DNA of 64,000 bases from Microbotryum silenes-acaulis (GCA_003665825.1 QPFY01000005.1:62001-126000), one strand, 5' to 3'; shown: positions 12,890 to 25,568, numbered from the stretch's first letter. Program-made: numbers and translations. The notes: generated from the letters alone by a model not told the origin.

Positions 12890-15281
12890 ATGCCTGGATC
12901 TGATCTGTCTGATCCACCTCTTCTGCCGTCGTCAAGGCGTAGCGCCCACGAGATGCACGGCCACGACTGGCGCAAGACGGGCGCTTCCGATTCGAACCTC
13001 AGCTACCCCACAGCTAGAGAACACCTCGAACCTCAACCACCACTTCCCACCGAATCACGTAGTCCTATTGCGGCATTGCACGACACCACACTCGATGACC
13101 GTGTGCATCAAGCCCTCGTCGCCTTTCTCGGCGAGCATGAACTTGCGAACAAGGTGCTGGCCAAGGCCGCCACGCTCTTGGAAGATTCCCCCCATCCGAT
13201 CTTCTGCAGCGGCACGCCCGAGTGCACGGCGACGATTCACGACTGGCGCATCCGTGTGCTCGAACCTCTTCTCAAGTTTCTCCTACGTCACTACACTCAC
13301 AAGACGACCGGTTTGCCCGTTGATCCGGATCAATATCGCCTGACCTTCACCACTCCCGACGCGTCCCGACCGTCAGGGATCACGCTCAACCTCCTCGAGC
13401 GGCATCGCGGCCGCATTTCGAGCGTTCCGATCGTTTTCGAACACGATTCCAGCTTCTGGTGCTTTGGACCGCAGCCGAATCTGTTCGCGCGTGAGGGACG
13501 GTGCAAATTCTATCTCGAGCAAGATGATCCCATCCCGCTGGACCCGAGCATCAGGAGTCACGGTGCACAGGCAATGCTGAACAGGGTCAGTTGAAGCTCC
13601 CAGAGGATTCCCCTTCGAACAAAGTATGGCCACCGTTGCTAACGCTGTGTGCCCGCTGTGTGCCCGCTGGGTCTCTAGCTGGCCGTATCGATGGAGTTGG
13701 CCGTCAAACGAAATCCGTAGACCGGGGAGATCATGTGTGCGCCTCGATTCGGCATGCTGATCAGCACGCGTATGAGCGTCCTAGCTGAAGTTGGTAAGCT
13801 TCCGTATCCCATTCCATTGCGGCAGCTTCTTCCAAAGCTAACGCCATCTTTTGGCATCCAGTCGAGAATCCTCAAAACGCTCAAGAGATTGGCTTTCTGT
13901 TCTCTTCAATCCTTCTCGATCCAGATGACGAAACGCAGAGCCGTGGCGGTCTACCTCTGCCTTTCCTCTTCAACCGCCGTTCTTCGACGCGTCTTGCTCT
14001 TGCAACGCTGGTGGACTCCCTCACTCATACTCGAGCTCCTTCCGCCGAGACAGTTGCGCGACTGTTCGGTGGTCCTTCGATCGACAAGCAGGAATGGAGA
14101 CAAGTTTGGAAGCAAAATTGGCTACTAAAACTCCAATCTACACCGATGCAAAAAACGCCATCGTCGTCGGTTGAAATTTGGAATGGCAGTCTCTTTGCCG
14201 TGCGGGCGGGGCTCGCCCAAGGCGACAAATCAGTGAGTGCCGGCCGAATCGGTTTGCTCCAACTTGCGTGCTATTCAGATCCGCTCAACCACTGACCGGG
14301 TTCTCTCTCTGTATTTTTCATCTTTAGCTACGGTTTATCTGCAAACCTCAAGGACGAATGGGACGTTTCCTCGGGATAAGCGTGATGGAAGCGATCAAAT
14401 TCAAGGTTTTCCAGAAACCGCAGTCAGCCAGTGCACAGTCGTATCGCCCGTATAAACCAAGTCGTCGTCTGAGTGCGCTGCCTCCGCCCTTGGTCGCCTT
14501 TCTCGAGCGCGGTACTCAGTGTCGTGAAGGTTCCAAACGACCGCGTCGCTTATCAGGACTCGAGGTCGAAGATCCTGAATTACTGCCTGCGCTGGAGTTT
14601 CATCAACTGATAGCTATGGGCGGCGCTGGGTGGGTATATGGTGGTATACTCTCTCAAGCTCCCTCACAACTCCAGTCCAACCTGCCAAACGTCGCTTCGG
14701 TGGACAAACCAAAAACATCCTCGTCTAAACTTGAGCTCGAACATCGACAAGTGTCCCGTCCCAAGCGGCAGCTATCGACCAGGAAGAGCCATCTTCCATT
14801 CGACGAGCCGATTATCATCAAGGCCTTCCGTCCGGACCATAGGGACTCCGTCATTCAGGAATCCCTCTTTTACGAGAAGGTTTTCCCCCTCTTATCGCCC
14901 GAAGTTCAAGCGGTACTTCCTCGCTATTATGGGACTTTCCGGTCCACTGATGGGGGCGTTTACATGCTCATTTTGGGGTTTTCGGGTCGTCCTATCGAAG
15001 AGAAAGACTGCACCGATGAGACACGTGCCAAAATTGCGTGAGTTGACTCGTACTGCTGGTTTTTCTTACCTCATCTCATCTGACACTGTCGGTTCATGGT
15101 GCGGCAAACCTCGTTGCGATGGCGCAGAGCGGCTTTCGAGCTTCTTGTCCAGCAGGGTGTCGCACATGGTGATGAGGAGGAATGGAATCTCTTGATTCGC
15201 GACGATGACTCGATCTGCATCATCGATTTCGACTGCGCCAGACTCGATTTTGATCCCGAGCTTTTGCGCGACCCGGTTTGA
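12890..15281 (+). CDS. Kinase-like protein A with unknown N-terminal region
   Basis: Five exons join with consistent phases: 12890-13585, 13721-13793, 13862-14232, 14328-15037 and 15128-15281, giving about 667 residues. The first ~390 residues form a mixed region with VPIVFEHDSSFWCFG and a strand-rich block EIMCAPRFGMLISTRMSVLAEV; I cannot name it. The C-terminal third is a short protein-kinase-like fold: glycine-loop-like IAMGGAGWVYGG, lysine in PIIIKAF, glutamate in ESLFYEKVFP, VLPRYYGTF, hinge-like YMLILGFSG, catalytic HGDEEEWNLL (HGD for HRD, Asn kept) and IIDFDCARL (DFD for DFG). This is the compact style of fungal kinase-like proteins related to FunK1. The gene downstream has the same layout, so they look like diverged tandem duplicates. 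Substrate and role are unknown. Confidence 0.7.
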
Positions 15282-16078
15282 GTGAACGGCTCACGTCGCT
15301 CGCACGGCGCTCAAGGGCTTCGGTTCTTTCTTGTACCTCGGGCGATGATTTGATCATGTTGTGATTCGGAATGACAGAAGAAGTAATTTTCATCGGGAAT
15401 ATATGATATGGTATTTGAATCTTATCCACTCACCCTGCAACATAAAAGGCATGCGTTCGACACAGTGACAAACTTTGCATCTTGCGCAGCCTCCTAAGCG
15501 CGAGGTCGTGATTGCCTACTGCCGACAACATTACACCTGACGTCATGCCTGCAGCAGTGACAGTAGACCTTTGTTACCATACAAAGAGGGTGACATTAGT
15601 ACAGGCAGTGACTCATGTATTGAATTTCAGCGTGCCGGTTTATAGCGCGTCGACACCATCATGGTGTTAATGGCCAGCTGAACCGGCGCGGTGCGACGCC
15701 TTGGGCAGGGGTACGGCCAAAAATCGTTGACTCGGTCGATCGGGATCTTTCCCATCTTTTGACCTCCAATACTCTCCTTGTCCTCGTCATTTGACGACTT
15801 TCTGCCCGAGAACTTTGCTCAGCCAGGATTTTCTGTCCTCGGTCCAAATCGCTAAGAACGTGTAAGAAGGTGTACGTCGGACGGCGGGTGCGCACGAACT
15901 CTTCGTCCACGGGACGCTCGCTCCGAGTCGACGATGCTGCTCTCGAGCCTCGCGTCGTTACACTTCTTACGAGTCGTCGTTGACGTATAGGTTTAACAGG
16001 GATGTGTTTGACTTCAGTCGCAACACTCTCGAAAGACTAAAGCGTTCAGCGTGGTCTAGCGTGATAGCGACACGTCCG
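15282..16078. other. Intergenic region between kinase-like genes A and B
   Basis: No gene recognised. A short perfect palindrome (ACACCATCATGGTGT) lies near 15652-15666. The repeat structure feeding into gene B starts at 16079. Confidence 0.5.
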
Positions 16079-16825
16079 CTAGCTCGAATTCAAAGTCTGA
16101 GCTAGTCTGAGCTTCTCCTTTCTCCCTTAAGCTCGTCACTCTAAACCTGCACGTACGGTGTTCACGACCAAAAGCGATGCCAGACACCTCGTCCACGACC
16201 TGATCAGCTGGAGAACGAGCGTTGTCCCATTTGAATCCTCCCAAACGTGCAACGCATTCACAAGCAGTCACAGTCCTAACATGTGCCGCATTCCGCCGAG
16301 CGGTTGAGTGATCCGGCGTGTTATCGGAGTGCATGACGCAAGGTGCTGCGAGAGCTCTCGTGGGCGGGGTAGCGGAGGTACGGCGAAGGTGTCTGGCATC
16401 AATGCTAGTCTTGGACACCGTGCGTGCAGCAAGTGGGCAGCAAGTGGACAGAAGTGGGCACTCTTGTTGAACGCTAGCTCGGATTCAAAGTCTGAGCTCC
16501 TCCTAACGGCCGGGGCCGACACTCATCCCAGAACCCCCTGGCGGCACGCACGGTGCCCACGACTAGAACCAATGCCAGAAACTCTCTTCGTACCTCCGAT
16601 ACCCCGCCCACGAGAGCTCTCGCAACACCTTGCGTCTTGCACTCCCTACACGTGGTTTGAACCCCCTCCGCCCGTCAACACGCCGGATCACTCAACCGCT
16701 GGGCGCAGTGCGGCCCATGTTGGGACTACTACCTTTGAATGCGTTGCACGGCTGGGAGGATTAAGATGGGACGACCCTCGTTCTCCAGGTGATTGGGTCG
16801 TGGACGCGTTTTCTGGACTCCTGCT
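16079..16825. repeat. Direct plus inverted duplication of the gene B promoter and start
   Basis: Three related copies are visible. Copy 3 (+, from 16473) is the functional-looking promoter and start of gene B. Copy 2 (-, 16428 down to about 16171) is an inverted copy of about 16544-16815: the arms share GCACGCACGGTG, the GATGCCAGA/AATGCCAGA start, CCCCGCCCACGAGAGCTCTC and GTCGTGGACG. The spacer between the arms is about 115 bp. Copy 1 (+, about 16079-16195) repeats CTAGCTCG(A/G)ATTCAAAGTC and then GCACG(T/C)ACGGTG up to the start codon, and runs straight into copy 2. Confidence 0.75.
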
Positions 16826-19204
16826 GCAGCACCGCTCACTGCTCGAGCTGTTCGAGGCCAAGATGGCGGCCCTCGGCGCCATGCGCATTGCCCGCAGGGC
16901 TCGGACGATGGAAAACGATGTCGGTCTTGCGTTCGCGGCCTTTCTCGCCGCCGGACTCGAAGGCGCAACAGCAGACTTGCTCGATCATTACGCGTCAATC
17001 ACCGAAGATGACGCTACGGCTGCATCGCGCCCGTACCTGGTGGCGCTGGCCAGCGTGCCCGCCCAAACATATCAAACGCGAGGCGATGCCCTCGTCCTGA
17101 TCAAACGCGGAGCCGACGTCGATTCACAGAGCGTCGTCGCGTCGATCGCATTCGAGTACGAACGGGAGGCCGTGCACCACACGGTGGCCACAGTGGCCCG
17201 AACGGACCCTCCCCCGGAGATCCGGGAACTCGATCACCCGTTGCCGGTCGGGCTCCAGAACCTCGAGACGGGCAGGTCGGAAGGTGCAGACGGCGTCGCC
17301 ACCAAGGTAGGCGATGGGCTCGTGTGTATTCGCTTCCGCCGTTTCCTTTACGATCTGGTCTTATTCTGTTCTCGCGTCTTTTTTTGCAGGCGATAATACA
17401 GTGCGTTCATTACGACTGTCGCTTTTTCGTCTTGCTGTCGACGGGCTTCTTCCAGATCGGAGAAGTGGGTGAGCCTCCGTCTTCGTTCGGGCGCTGGGTG
17501 TGACCAACACGCACCGCATAGTAACGACTGACGCATACAATTGCATGGCGTTGGTGTTTCTGCTTGCAGTCAAACACCTACCATCGGGTGCTGCAACGGC
17601 GGATGATGCCTCGGTATCGACCGCGGCAACGTCTAGCTCGACTGCGGCGGCGTCAAGCTCGACCTTGCTCACGCAAACACCAACGCCGTCAACCTCCGTC
17701 GCTTCCATCACGACCGAAGCAATGGTTGCACCGTCCGGCCGACCAAGCTATAGCCTCCTCGTTCAGGAGCTCACCCGCGCGGTCGAACCTCATCCAGGCG
17801 CCTTGGGCGGGGCCGCCGAGGTCCGCGGCCTCGATCTCCCGAGGCGATCGTTTTTTTGTCTCTTTCATCGCCCTGGCATTCGCAGCTGTGAAAGATGTGC
17901 CCGGACCGGACCATGCGCTCGTCCAAGAATTGCTCGGGGCCAAACTGAAACCTTCGAATTGGTGCCGACCTCCCCTCGGATCGGACTCGGATTGTGAGGA
18001 TGGGCCGACCCGAAAAGCCAGAAAAACGTCGGCCAACGATACCATCGCTCGTCGTTCTTCGAGACGACGGGTAGGTCTTGCGTCGACGGAATCGAGTCTT
18101 TCAACTTTGCCTCCTTCAGGCTTGCTCCCCCGACCGAAAGCAATCACCGTGGTTCAAGATCGCGACTTTCTGATTCGGGCGAGGTTGTCGAATGCGCACT
18201 GGTCTACGATGGTCCGTCAAGCATTGCGACTTGCTCCTCCTCTCCGTGGTAGTCCTATCCCAGCTCACTTAACGTGGCTTTGTTATTTTTCCTTGTTGAC
18301 AGTCGTACACGGGCACTAGCCGCGTGGATCTGGTCGAAATCGACTTCGACATTGTCTCCTCGGCTTCCTACTCGCCCGTCCCGCCCCATCTGTCGTCGAA
18401 CCCGTCCCCAGCTCGCGACTTCATCCAAGGTCTTCCTTTGTCCGATGCTGTACTGCAGTGGCTGTCGGAAGATCCGAGGGAAGAGCTCACGGACGCCCGG
18501 TTGCCGCTTTCATCTCCGGATCCGTTCGAGGCCCATGTGGACCTTCGTCTCGAGAAGCTGGTCGGGACAGGACATACAGCCGGCGGCTGGCTGGCAAAAC
18601 CGATGCGAATCAACGGGCCGTCGCCAAGTTCATCGTCATCGTCGTCGTCGCCCGATCCCGCAATCATCCTCGTTGACGGTCCCGATCCCACGTCGACCTA
18701 CCTTTTAGAGCTGGTGACGTATGAAAACGTTGGGTCGGTGATTCGTGAATCGCTCTTCTTCGAACGTGTTTTCCCCCACCTTCCGGAGCACCTTCGAAGC
18801 CATCTGCCGCGTTATCACGATACCTATCGAGGGCGCGATGGCAACGGATACGCGTTAGTGTTCGAGTACGTGGGAACGGTCATGAGTTTTGCCGACTTCT
18901 ACGCGACGGGTGGACAATGGTCGTGAGTTTATTTTGTGGTGGGGAGGGGAGACTCGGAGGCGGACCTCGAGTTTCTGACGCCTTGACGCGGGTCCAATGG
19001 ACTTGAATCTAGTGAGAACGCTGACCGGCCTACGCTTCCTTCTTTCACTCTCACTTGAGTGACAGCGAGATCGAGGAGGCCTTCCACCGAATCGGAATCG
19101 TTCATAACGACGTCAGCGACGGCAACGTTCTGCGTCGACCCGACGATGGGCGCTTTTGCTTCGTTGATTGGGGACGCTCGTATCTAAAGCCTCGCAAAGT
19201 CTGA
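16572..19204 (+). CDS. Kinase-like protein B, probable pseudokinase
   Basis: Same layout as gene A. Start at MPETLFVPPIPRPREL; exon 1 runs to about 17307, then AIIQCVHYDCRFFVLLSTG in exon 2 (aligning with EIMCAPRFGMLISTR of A), a Ser/Thr-rich exon from about 17572, and a kinase-like region from 18302: VRESLF-like VIRESLFFERVFPHLP, LPRYHDTYRG, LVFEYVGTV. The last exon holds HNDVSDGNVL and FCFVDWGRSYL and stops at 19202-19204. HND keeps the catalytic Asp and Asn, and DWG replaces DFG, but the beta3 lysine of A (PIIIKAF) is absent: the matching stretch reads YLLELVTYEN. That suggests a pseudokinase. The frame also changes between about 17830 and 17890 near a T7 run; an intron ending at ttcgcag or a frameshift could explain it, so the gene may be decayed. 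Confidence 0.6.
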
Positions 19205-19826
19205 ATTGTTCACTCTCCGTGCTTTATCTCTCTCTGGTTGCTATATAGTTTACCTTTTCGCCGTTTTACTTATGCAATGCCAGTTTATGGTCCAGAATTC
19301 AGATTGGGTTGGGTTGGGGGGGACGGAGACGTTTTGACCGTGATACCATATGAAAGTATGCGCACTACTTGGGGTATTTAGCGTACCTAATATTATGTGG
19401 AGTGTCCCTTGGGAAGAACTACATAAATGACATCAATATTCACCTCCTCCTATTCAACTCTACCGCTCTGGCCCGAGTGGCCCGATTGGCCAATTATTTA
19501 ACAGGTCTTGTCTGCCTGAGGTGAAGCGCGCGGAGGCAGCGCGGACTCACGCTCCTCTTTGGGCATCTCCCTCCCCACGCCTATCCACACTACATCATTC
19601 ACACCCCGTTTGCGACTCTTCTCACAGCCCTTGAGCTTGTACCACTTCTAGTACCCGTCCCGACACCGCACTGCCAAGCTTTGTCCAGTGTTCACGTCGG
19701 GCGCGCTCCCCTCCCCTTCCCAGCCCCGCCCCCACCACCTCCACCACCGCCCGCCCCCCACCTTGAGGCCACGCACGAACGCACGTACGCACGCCACCGC
19801 ACACCACCGCCACCGCCGCGCACGCT
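19205..19826. other. Intergenic region upstream of the WBP2-like gene
   Basis: No gene seen. Contains a ggttgggttggggggg G-rich run near 19305 and a C-rich tract just before the next start codon. Confidence 0.5.
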
Positions 19827-20937
19827 ATGGCTTCCCTCAACTGGGTCATGTTATCCCCCACTCGTTCTCCGATCCCGCTCCCCTCCGAGAAAGTGCTGCA
19901 CACGATCCCCTCCGTCTCCATCTCGCTCTTCCCCTGCCGACCCGGCTCCGCACCGAATGCGAAACCGACCCCACCTTCAAGCGAATCCAAATCCGACAAA
20001 GGCACCTTGTACGCTACGAACAAGAGGGTCGTGTACGTTTCGACTTTAGCGCAGGAGGGCAAGGGGACCGTCGATTCGTTGTCGGTCCCTTGGCAGAGTT
20101 TTGTCGATGGACGGTCAGTCCGATCAAAGGGGATCGGCCCCCACTCTTTTTTTAGCGTGATCAAGCTCAACTGACTCGTTATCGATCCCCATGCTTGTCT
20201 TTTGGGCGATTAAGGTTCGTGCAACCCTGGTTCGGAGCCAACTACTACGAAGCACTATGTCTACCCGACCCACGCTCAACAGACTCGGGCATATCCGTCC
20301 GTACCTTCCCCAGCCATCTGAAGCTTCACATAACCATCTAAAACTCCAAGCTCATCAACAAAGCCCTTCCTCTCGCACAACCAGACCCCGCACCTCTCTC
20401 GCTTCTACTTCAACGAAGCGGGAGGTTATCAATTCTACGAAATCTGTGAAGAGACGAAAGCGCGCATTGGCAATTCGAGCGAAAGTGGTAGAGGCACACC
20501 CGTTGAGACCCTGCGTGAGTGATGCATCAACCAACAGGTTAACGCTGCAGGTGTCCAAGCCGGAACCGAAGGTTGTACTGATACGTCACTTTGAAACCAT
20601 AACAGCTCTCTACGAACCCCCTTCCTCAACCACCACCACCACCACCGGATCCGGACCCGGACCTTCCCCCTTATCCCAACTCCAAACCACAAATCCGACC
20701 ACCACATCCACACCCACCTCCCAAATCGACCTAGCTTCTCCGCAAGAACCCTCCGCCACCGACCTGGCAGTAGCTCACGTCGCTCAACAAGCTCAATTGG
20801 ATGAGGCGCAGGAGGCGGAGAGGGATTTGGATCGAGCGACCGCGGCGGGGGCGAATCTTTCGAGTGGGATAGGGGCGGTGGGAGTCCCGCAACGGGATGG
20901 TGGGGAGGACGATGGTCCGCCGGGGTATGAGGCTTGA
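19827..20937 (+). CDS. WBP2-like protein with GRAM domain and PPxY motif
   Basis: Starts MASLNWVMLSPTRSPIPLP, the characteristic opening of the WW-domain-binding protein 2 family. The GRAM-like (PH-fold) segment continues with GTLYATNKRVVYVST and SLSVPWQSFVDGR in exon 1 (to about 20113), then FVQPWFGANYYEALCLP after an intron ending near 20217, and FYFNEAGGYQFYEICEE further on. The tail is low-complexity (T, P, A, Q) and ends GPPGYEA; PPGY is a PPxY ligand for WW domains such as those of Nedd4/Rsp5-type ubiquitin ligases. Family members act as adaptors in signalling or membrane traffic. Joins near 20300-20390 are unclear; a last intron probably starts at gtgagt near 20514. Convergent with the next gene. 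Confidence 0.8.
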
Positions 20938-21305
20938 TGAGGACTATGGATCGGGTCTTGGGGTTCCCATTTTGAGGTCGCATGACGGTGGGTAGAGATT
21001 GGGGACGGGAGGAAGGTCAGGATCCGGTTCGAGGTGGCAGGTTGTGCAGCACGCGGTGTTTTATTTTCCGTTTTCGCGTAGCGTCTGTGTACTCATCAGT
21101 TTCAACTATAGGTTTACCCGTATTTAAGATTCGAATACACCTTTACATTCGAGCGCACCTCGCTCGGGGAGAAATATACTATACCACGCTGCATCGAAGT
21201 TCGGTCTCTTAAGCTACACGCTCCACCTCACACGAACAAACACAACAACTGCACACCCCACCGCTACAAAAAAACATTTGCCTCCATTCCCCCTCCCTAC
21301 ACCTC
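20938..21305. other. Convergent intergenic region
   Basis: About 370 bp between two converging 3' ends; AT-richer than its surroundings around 21055-21190. No gene seen. Confidence 0.5.
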
Positions 21306-24300
21306 TCAAACCATCTCCCCCGCATCGAAGCTCGACCTACCCGAAGGTGTATCATGATGCCCTCTCAACCACCTCCTCTCCTCCTCATCCCCCTCGTGGT
21401 GGCATGGTTTATAGTTGAGCGAATCGAGACCGTACATGAGGTAATGTTCACCTACCAAGGCTTTGGTGATGAACATGAGGCGATCGAGACGCTGAAGAAT
21501 GACGAAGGAGAATTGCTCAGTGCTCCATCAGTAATTGCTCCAAATCTTCCCCCGAGTCCCGCAACGAATACGTTCAAAACCAAAACTCACATTGACAATC
21601 GCATACACCTGAGAGATCCCACAAGAGAACCTCAAATACTCGATCGAGCAAATCATTTCCAACGTCACATGCGAAGGAATTCCCTCGACCTCATCTTCCT
21701 CATTGAGTGCGATATCGAACCCATACTGACGATGCGCTTCCCTCGTTTCGGGCGATTTGAGGAACCTCTCTAACAATGGGTTGTAAATCATAGGTAATTG
21801 CGTCCCGTCTCTTAGGGCCGAAGAAATGAGTTGAAAGGTCGTCAACATGTCACCTAAGAATTGAGGGTTGGAGAGTTGTGAACGGTGTAACATCGCTTTG
21901 GTCCATTTCTTATCGAGCGAAGCGAGGACGGAGAGTAATTGACCGAACGAATCGAGCATCTCCATTTGAAGCGATTGAAGAGAGGCGTAGTGTTGTTCGG
22001 GCCATTGACCGGCCCAAGACCATTCGAATCGAACCATCATTTTCGAAGCCGTCGTTTTACTGACTTTGTTACGCAACGCAGCCAAGTTCTTAAGGATGAT
22101 GGTCGGACGAGCTGCTGAACCGTCTTCTTTGCATGCTGCAAAGGAGACGATTTGACAAAACACCCCGCCCATCGAATTGATGACGTTGGCGTACGTCTTA
22201 CGAATCGCTTTCTTCTGCGTCACTTTAGGAGGGATGAACGCGACCAAGAAAGCGATGACGACTCCTAATGCGACGCACACCATTCGACGCCAAGTGACGG
22301 GCCAACCGCTCCCTACCGATGACCCGGAGGGGTGGTGCGCTCCTTGCCACGAGTAGCCAAACACGAGCATCGTCGTCACGGTCGGGATGATGGCCGTCGG
22401 TACGGGGGTGTAGTACAGGCGGAAGAAGAAGATCAAAGGCATCGCGACGGCCATGACGGCACCGGCGGCGAAAGAATTACCCCCACCGGTCTGCGCCGCG
22501 ATGGACCAGAGCAACAAGCCAAAGATGGCACCGGCAACGGTGCCGACCAGTCGAATGATGAAACCGAATGTCGTATCACCGATGTAGAGCGTCGAGGTGA
22601 GAGCGATCATGACCAAGGGCCAAATTCCTCGCTCGCGGTAGAAAAAGTAACACGACGTGCGAAAAAAAGCCGGCATGGCGCACACCCCAATCACAATCGC
22701 AAGTTTGACAGCGAACAAGAACTCCTTGCGGACGAAAAAGTGGAGGAAGTGGTTGAACTTGACGCCGAAGAGGGCCAGCGCCGTACGCGGAGGACGATGA
22801 TCGGGATCACGAGGAGCGCGGAACACGGATCGATTGATGACTTCGATCGAGTCTGGTGATTCCTCTTCGAAAGTTGCTTCAGGATGACTCGTCGCGAAGT
22901 GGAACTTGGCCCACTCGGGGGTCCACAAACGAACGGTCTGTCGCTTCTTGCCGATCGTATGACATTCCTTACTAAGGTCGAGCAATGCCTCGCCCCACGA
23001 GATGAGCGAGAACTGGTACGACAGGGCCCAGAACAAACCTCGATGACTCGGCGCTTGAAAGGTATCGTCCGCGATCGTCCCATCCGGACCGAGATGCGAG
23101 ATGGGGTCGAACAAGCCCGCAAAGGGTCGAATGACGTCGAGCCTCCGCACATCCCGATAGTGGCTGTGCGCCATTTCGACGCGTTCAATGCACGAGCCTA
23201 ATTCTTCCATCAATTGCTCCTGCGTCTTTTGATCGCTTTTTCTCATCCCGAGGTCCTTGAGAAATCGCCAAGCGATATGGCTGGCCATCTTGAAGGCGTG
23301 AATCGTCTCGATCAAGACGCTGACCAAGTCCTTCAAAGCATCGAGCAAATCAATCGAAGCCACCGCCAACAACTCCATGATCTCGCGCAGATGTTCCTCA
23401 TCGCGCGGATTGTGTAGGTAGTCCTCCAGATCCATGTACCTCTGTGATTCAAACATGCCGACAGGTCGTGGTATCTCGACGTTGGGGTGCAAGATTTCGT
23501 GCAGCAGCGACGCCGAGCTCTTGTTCTTGTGGTGTTGCGCGTGGAGCCGTGTTCTCGACTTGGACCGTCGCTTACTACTCGATGGGCGAGGGTGGCTCTG
23601 ATGATTTTCGACGAGCCCTTCGTGCAAGTCCCCGATGGAGGCGGAAGACGAGTTGCGACTCGAGGTCGTGAACCCGGGGTGCGAATGGGAGCGATACGCC
23701 GATACCCGCTGAGAGTGTGTCTCGTTCGTGGCTTTGGAGAGTGCACGCGAGAGCTGATGTGGATCGGCCGAGGTCTCGATCTCATGGTGTTGGCTCTGCT
23801 CTTGCGCTTCCCCAGGCTTGGGTGAGGCCGGTCGAGAAGGTGAGGGAGTGGCGGGCCGAGAATGTCCCAGATGAATGACGAGTTCGTCTGCGATCGCGCC
23901 ACCCTTCGCTTGCGACAAATCACGATGGAGATGCTTCTCCACAATCTCGTAGAACGAGATGAAACCGGCTGCAATATCGACGGAACTCTGTCAGCCCGTA
24001 CTTGGTGAAGGAGTTGAAATCGATCCTCGTCGACTTACTCGACCTCGCAACCAGTATTCGCACCCCCTTCAACAACTTGATCAGATCCTTCCCACTGACT
24101 CTCCCATACGAAACCTCTCTCGTCAAATTCGCCTCACTCGCACCGAGCAACGCCAAAGCCCCCATCGCCCCCTGCACGCCCGATTTGATCGTTTTGAACT
24201 TGAGCCAGTCGAGGGATCTCGGGTCCGTAGCGAGCATGTCCTTTTGCGTCTTGATCACGCCTTGTAGGGGTGTTAAAGTGGTGACGAGTCGATCGGCGAA

Positions 24301-25568
24301 TTGGTGGCCTAGTGTTTCGGGGAGGATGAGGAAGCTGGTCGCGAGTTGGATCGCTTGTTGGCAGGTGAAGGGAAGGAAGAATCTACCGTTGCACAAGATG
24401 TGGATCAGTAGCTGCGTGAACGCCTTCACAAGAGAGCCCCATAACTTACACGAGTCCCACAGAGGCATAGTAATAAGGAAACAGCACCGCAATAGTGAAG
24501 CAAATGATCATGAGGATGATGCCGAAAATGATCCCGAACAAGGCCGGCCCAGGCCCGAGGCGCTGTCGCAACCACAACAGGAAACCCACCCCAACACCAA
24601 GGAAGATTCCACAAACCGCCGAGCTCGTCGGCTCAAGGTATCTCCCATGAAAAATCTCGAGCAGTACACGATTCGAGGTATCGTAACCCGCGACGCCTTG
24701 GGCAGCAAATTCCTGTCCGACGGCAGCTTGGAACTGCGCTTGCGAGTAACGGTACTTGCGTCGCGAGATATGGGCGATGTAGAGCCCGAAGGCCGAATAT
24801 GCCCAGGATGTGGATACGATGGCGAATTGGAAAAAGGTCAACTCGAGCATGGTCGCTATCGGATAGGCGGCGGGGGAGATGACCGAGACGATGAGGACGA
24901 GGAAACTCGCTGAGAAATGGGGATTATGGTCGCAAGAATGCATCAGTTCCACGCTCCCATGCTCGTACCTTCTACTCGGCTCGGAAACTGACCTTGCCCA
25001 AGCATGACCTGTGACCGACTCGCAAGCATCAAAGTGAGTCCTGCCCAACTCGCGATCGAGGCGCGTAGGACCGGTCTCCACGACTTCCAATTCATCTTGG
25101 GTTTGGCCCAGCCAATGTAAGAATCGATCGCTTCCTGCACAACGTGGAGGAGTGTGTGATGTGGTTTCTTCTCCTGCTCAAGAGAACGTGGAAAGAGACC
25201 GTCGGTCATCAGGGATGCTCCTAACCAGCCGAACTAGTGCCCTCGGAGACGGGATTTCGACCCACCTTCATTGCTGCCTCTGCCCCAGTCCCTTGCGCCG
25301 CATCCGCATCCGCCTCAGCTTTGGCCGGTGGGAACTTCTCATCATTCCCCTCCCCAGTCTGCGCTTCATGCATCGTCTCACCACTGGTTTGCTCCGACCG
25401 ATCTTCTCCATTCGTCCGATCCACACCGGGTCGTCCCCCCTCGTCTCCCACAGCCTCCACGATGATCTGAGGTGCGTTCATGCCCGGGTGAGGATGATCA
25501 CTCTCGCTGCCATTGTGGTGGTCTTCGTCTTCGCCGAAGTTGAAGCGCGCGTGACCACCCGAGCGCAT
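21306..25568 (-). CDS. ArAE_2/BRE4-like multi-pass membrane protein
   Basis: Likely aromatic-acid-exporter-type (ArAE_2, FUSC-like) membrane protein, a fungal family that includes yeast Bre4. Probable start is MRSGGHARFNF (25568); the upstream open frame has no ATG. After a charged cytosolic head come NWKSWRPVLRASIASWAGLTL and a first hydrophobic block (SFLVLIVSVISPAAYP, CGIFLGVGVGFLLWL, LFGIIFGIILMIICF), a middle soluble region, a His/Ser/Lys-rich linker, then a second membrane block (LFAVKLAIVIGVCAMP, WPLVMIALTSTLYIG, LVGTVAGAIFGLLLW, GAVMAVAMPLIFFF). Two six-helix-like halves separated by a loop is the family layout. Introns fit near 25205, 25015-24915, 24455-24395, 24040-23975 and 21590-21530. 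The last exon reads RLDRLMFITKALVGEHYLMY and ends GEMV at 21306-21308. Substrate unknown. Confidence 0.8.

Noticed and set aside
22332..24913. Several plus-strand frames of 60-300 codons
   Set aside because: Opposite strand of the ArAE_2 gene; no family resemblance and composition is charged and repetitive, as expected of shadows.
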